Assembly: GCF_006438925.1 (NCBI RefSeq) | Contig: NZ_RCZA01000005.1 | Location: 248,001 to 312,000 of the forward strand | DNA length: 64,000 nucleotides | Reading direction: 5' to 3' | DNA from: Pseudomonas mandelii | GTDB lineage: Bacteria > Pseudomonadota > Gammaproteobacteria > Pseudomonadales > Pseudomonadaceae | Part shown: piece after piece, positions 62,837-64,000 of the stretch | How the letters are laid out: each line of letters begins with the position of its first letter | Position numbering within the stretch: position 1 is the stretch's first letter | Translations under genes and position numbers: made by a program | The notes under the pieces: model-generated | The model's database searches: none | Seen by the model: only the letters and a program-made list of their open reading frames with translations | What the model was told of the DNA's origin: nothing

Positions 62837-64000
62837 TTAGTGCTTGGCGACCAGGTCTTTCGGCAACTTGAAGGTCCAGAGCATGCCGCCCTGGTTGAAG
62901 TCCTTGATGCGCTTGGCCACTTCGCCGCCCCACAGCGGTACGGCGCCACCCCAACCGGAAAGGACCGAGACGTACTGTTCGCCGTCCATTTCCCAGGTCA
63001 CAGGCGAGCCGAGTACGCCGGAGCCGGTCTGGAATTCCCAGACTTTCTCGCCGGTCTTGGCATTGAACGCCTGCAGGAAACCTTCCGGCGTACCGGTGAA
63101 TACCAGGTTGCCCTTGGTGGTCAGCACCCCGCCCCACAGCGGCGCGTAGTTCTTGTGGCGCCACACTTCCTTGCCGGTTTTCGGGTCAATGGCGCGCAAC
63201 ACGCCGATGTAGTCTTCATTCAATGGCTTGATGGTGAAACCGGCACCCAGGAACGCCGCGCCTTTCTTGTAGGCGATGCCTTCGTTCCAGATGTCCATGC
63301 CCCATTCGTTGGACGGCACGTAGAACAGCCCGGTGTCCTTGTTGTAGGCCATCGGCATCCAGTTTTTCGCGCCGAGGAACGCTGGGGCTACGAATACCGA
63401 ACTGCCTTTGGCTTCGGTGCCGGGCGCGCCTGGACGGCTGGCTTCGTTGTAGATCGGCCGACCGTCTTTATCCAGGCCGGTCGCCCAGGTGATCTTGTCC
63501 ACGAACGGGAAGCCGCGAATGAATTTGCCGTTGGTGCGATCCAGCACGTAGAAGAAGCCGTTACGGTCAGCGGTCGCCGCGGCTTTGATCTCTTTGCCGC
63601 CTTCGGTGTAGTTGAACGAGACCAGCTCGTTTACGCCGTCATAGTCCCAGCCGTCGTGAGGCGTGCTCTGGAAGTGCCACTTGATGGTGCCGTCGTCCGG
63701 GTTGAGCGCCAGACGCGACGACGAGTAGAGGTTGTCGCCAGGACGCAGGTGCGAGTTCCACGGCGCCGGGTTGCCGGTGCCGAACAGCAGCAGATTGGTT
63801 TCCGGGTCGTAGTAACCGCCGAGCCAAGGGGCAGCGCCACCGGTTTTCCACAGATCGCCGGGCCAGGTCTTGCCGGCTTCACCGCCGGAGATGCCGTTCT
63901 CTACCGCTTTGCCGTCCTTGTAGACGTAGCCCATGTGGCCTTCAACGGTGGGACGGGTCCACAGCAGGTCGCCGTTTTTTGGGTCGTAGGCTTCGATTTT
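62837..64000 (-). CDS. pedH: PQQ-dependent alcohol dehydrogenase, lanthanide type (5' end outside window)
   Basis: 387 C-terminal residues plus stop are visible; the start lies beyond the right edge. The propeller W motifs repeat ([39 protein letters not shown]). The catalytic Asp is in [13 protein letters not shown] (codons 63638-63649), and the second Asp two residues on is the extra metal ligand of lanthanide-dependent enzymes such as XoxF and PedH; calcium enzymes have Ala or Ser. It oxidises primary alcohols in the periplasm and passes electrons to cytochrome c. No cytochrome gene (exaB) lies between it and the aldehyde dehydrogenase. Confidence 0.88.
   Translation of the reverse strand, partial: KIEAYDPKNGDLLWTRPTVEGHMGYVYKDGKAVENGISGGEAGKTWPGDLWKTGGAAPWLGGYYDPETNLLLFGTGNPAPWNSHLRPGDNLYSSSRLALNPDDGTIKWHFQSTPHDGWDYDGVNELVSFNYTEGGKEIKAAATADRNGFFYVLDRTNGKFIRGFPFVDKITWATGLDKDGRPIYNEASRPGAPGTEAKGSSVFVAPAFLGAKNWMPMAYNKDTGLFYVPSNEWGMDIWNEGIAYKKGAAFLGAGFTIKPLNEDYIGVLRAIDPKTGKEVWRHKNYAPLWGGVLTTKGNLVFTGTPEGFLQAFNAKTGEKVWEFQTGSGVLGSPVTWEMDGEQYVSVLSGWGGAVPLWGGEVAKRIKDFNQGGMLWTFKLPKDLVAKH

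Overview
The window is a chromosomal segment of a Pseudomonas, most probably of the P. fluorescens group. This rests on gene content (AcnB, ParR/ParS-like regulators, an OprD porin, pqqABCDE with ErcA/ErcS-like genes), moderately high GC, and several families of paired REP palindromes typical of that group, together with one REP-associated tyrosine transposase. I found no rRNA, tRNA, CRISPR array, prophage or complete insertion sequence. All assignments come from reading the sequence and remembered family knowledge; no searches were run.

Layout, 1-11.8 kb: the 5' part of an XAC2610-like exported protein (cut by the window edge), a VOC protein with an AraC regulator, a 1221-residue toxin-like protein ending in a Fic domain, two divergent LysE-type exporters, a DMT exporter with a histidine-rich tail, and two alkylation-repair genes (ada and an AlkA-like glycosylase) around a PEP mutase/isocitrate lyase family gene. 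12-15.2 kb: LysR regulator, agmatine deiminase and a polyamine-binding protein, all leftward. 15.4-21.5 kb: a small ORF, a GFA protein, MipA, a ParS/ParR-like two-component pair, MiaE, a universal stress protein and a DUF1289 protein. 21.5-27.8 kb: aconitase B with a long, probably structured leader, then a SulP transporter flanked by two identical 53-bp terminator copies, then a serine/threonine-type permease.

28-39.9 kb: mostly single metabolic and regulatory genes (tautomerase, TetR, isochorismatase-like, hydroxyacid dehydrogenase, phosphotransferase plus SDR, Gfo/Idh/MocA, lipoprotein, DUF1652, PAS-LuxR regulator, RAYT transposase, SigJ-type sigma factor with an AhpD-like partner, split YeeE/YedE transporter). 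40-48.4 kb is a reductive pyrimidine-catabolism island: NCS1 transporter, PreT/PreA, dihydropyrimidinase, an M20 amidohydrolase that probably releases beta-alanine, and a TetR/RutR-type regulator. 48.5-49.7 kb is copC-copD. 49.9-54.4 kb is a uronate-oxidation locus (OprD porin, uronate dehydrogenase, SMP-30 lactonase, aldose epimerase); both of its promoter regions carry FadR-type GntR boxes.

54.4-64 kb is a PQQ and alcohol-oxidation block, all leftward: a lanthanide-type quinoprotein alcohol dehydrogenase (cut by the right edge), an aldehyde dehydrogenase, pqqABCDE, an ErcA-like alcohol dehydrogenase and an ErcS-like kinase. The most noteworthy items are the Fic toxin-like protein, the acnB leader structure, the duplicated terminators around sulP, the WDYD (lanthanide-type) motif in the alcohol dehydrogenase, the uronate operators, and the many long perfect REP palindromes, some with chimeric arms.
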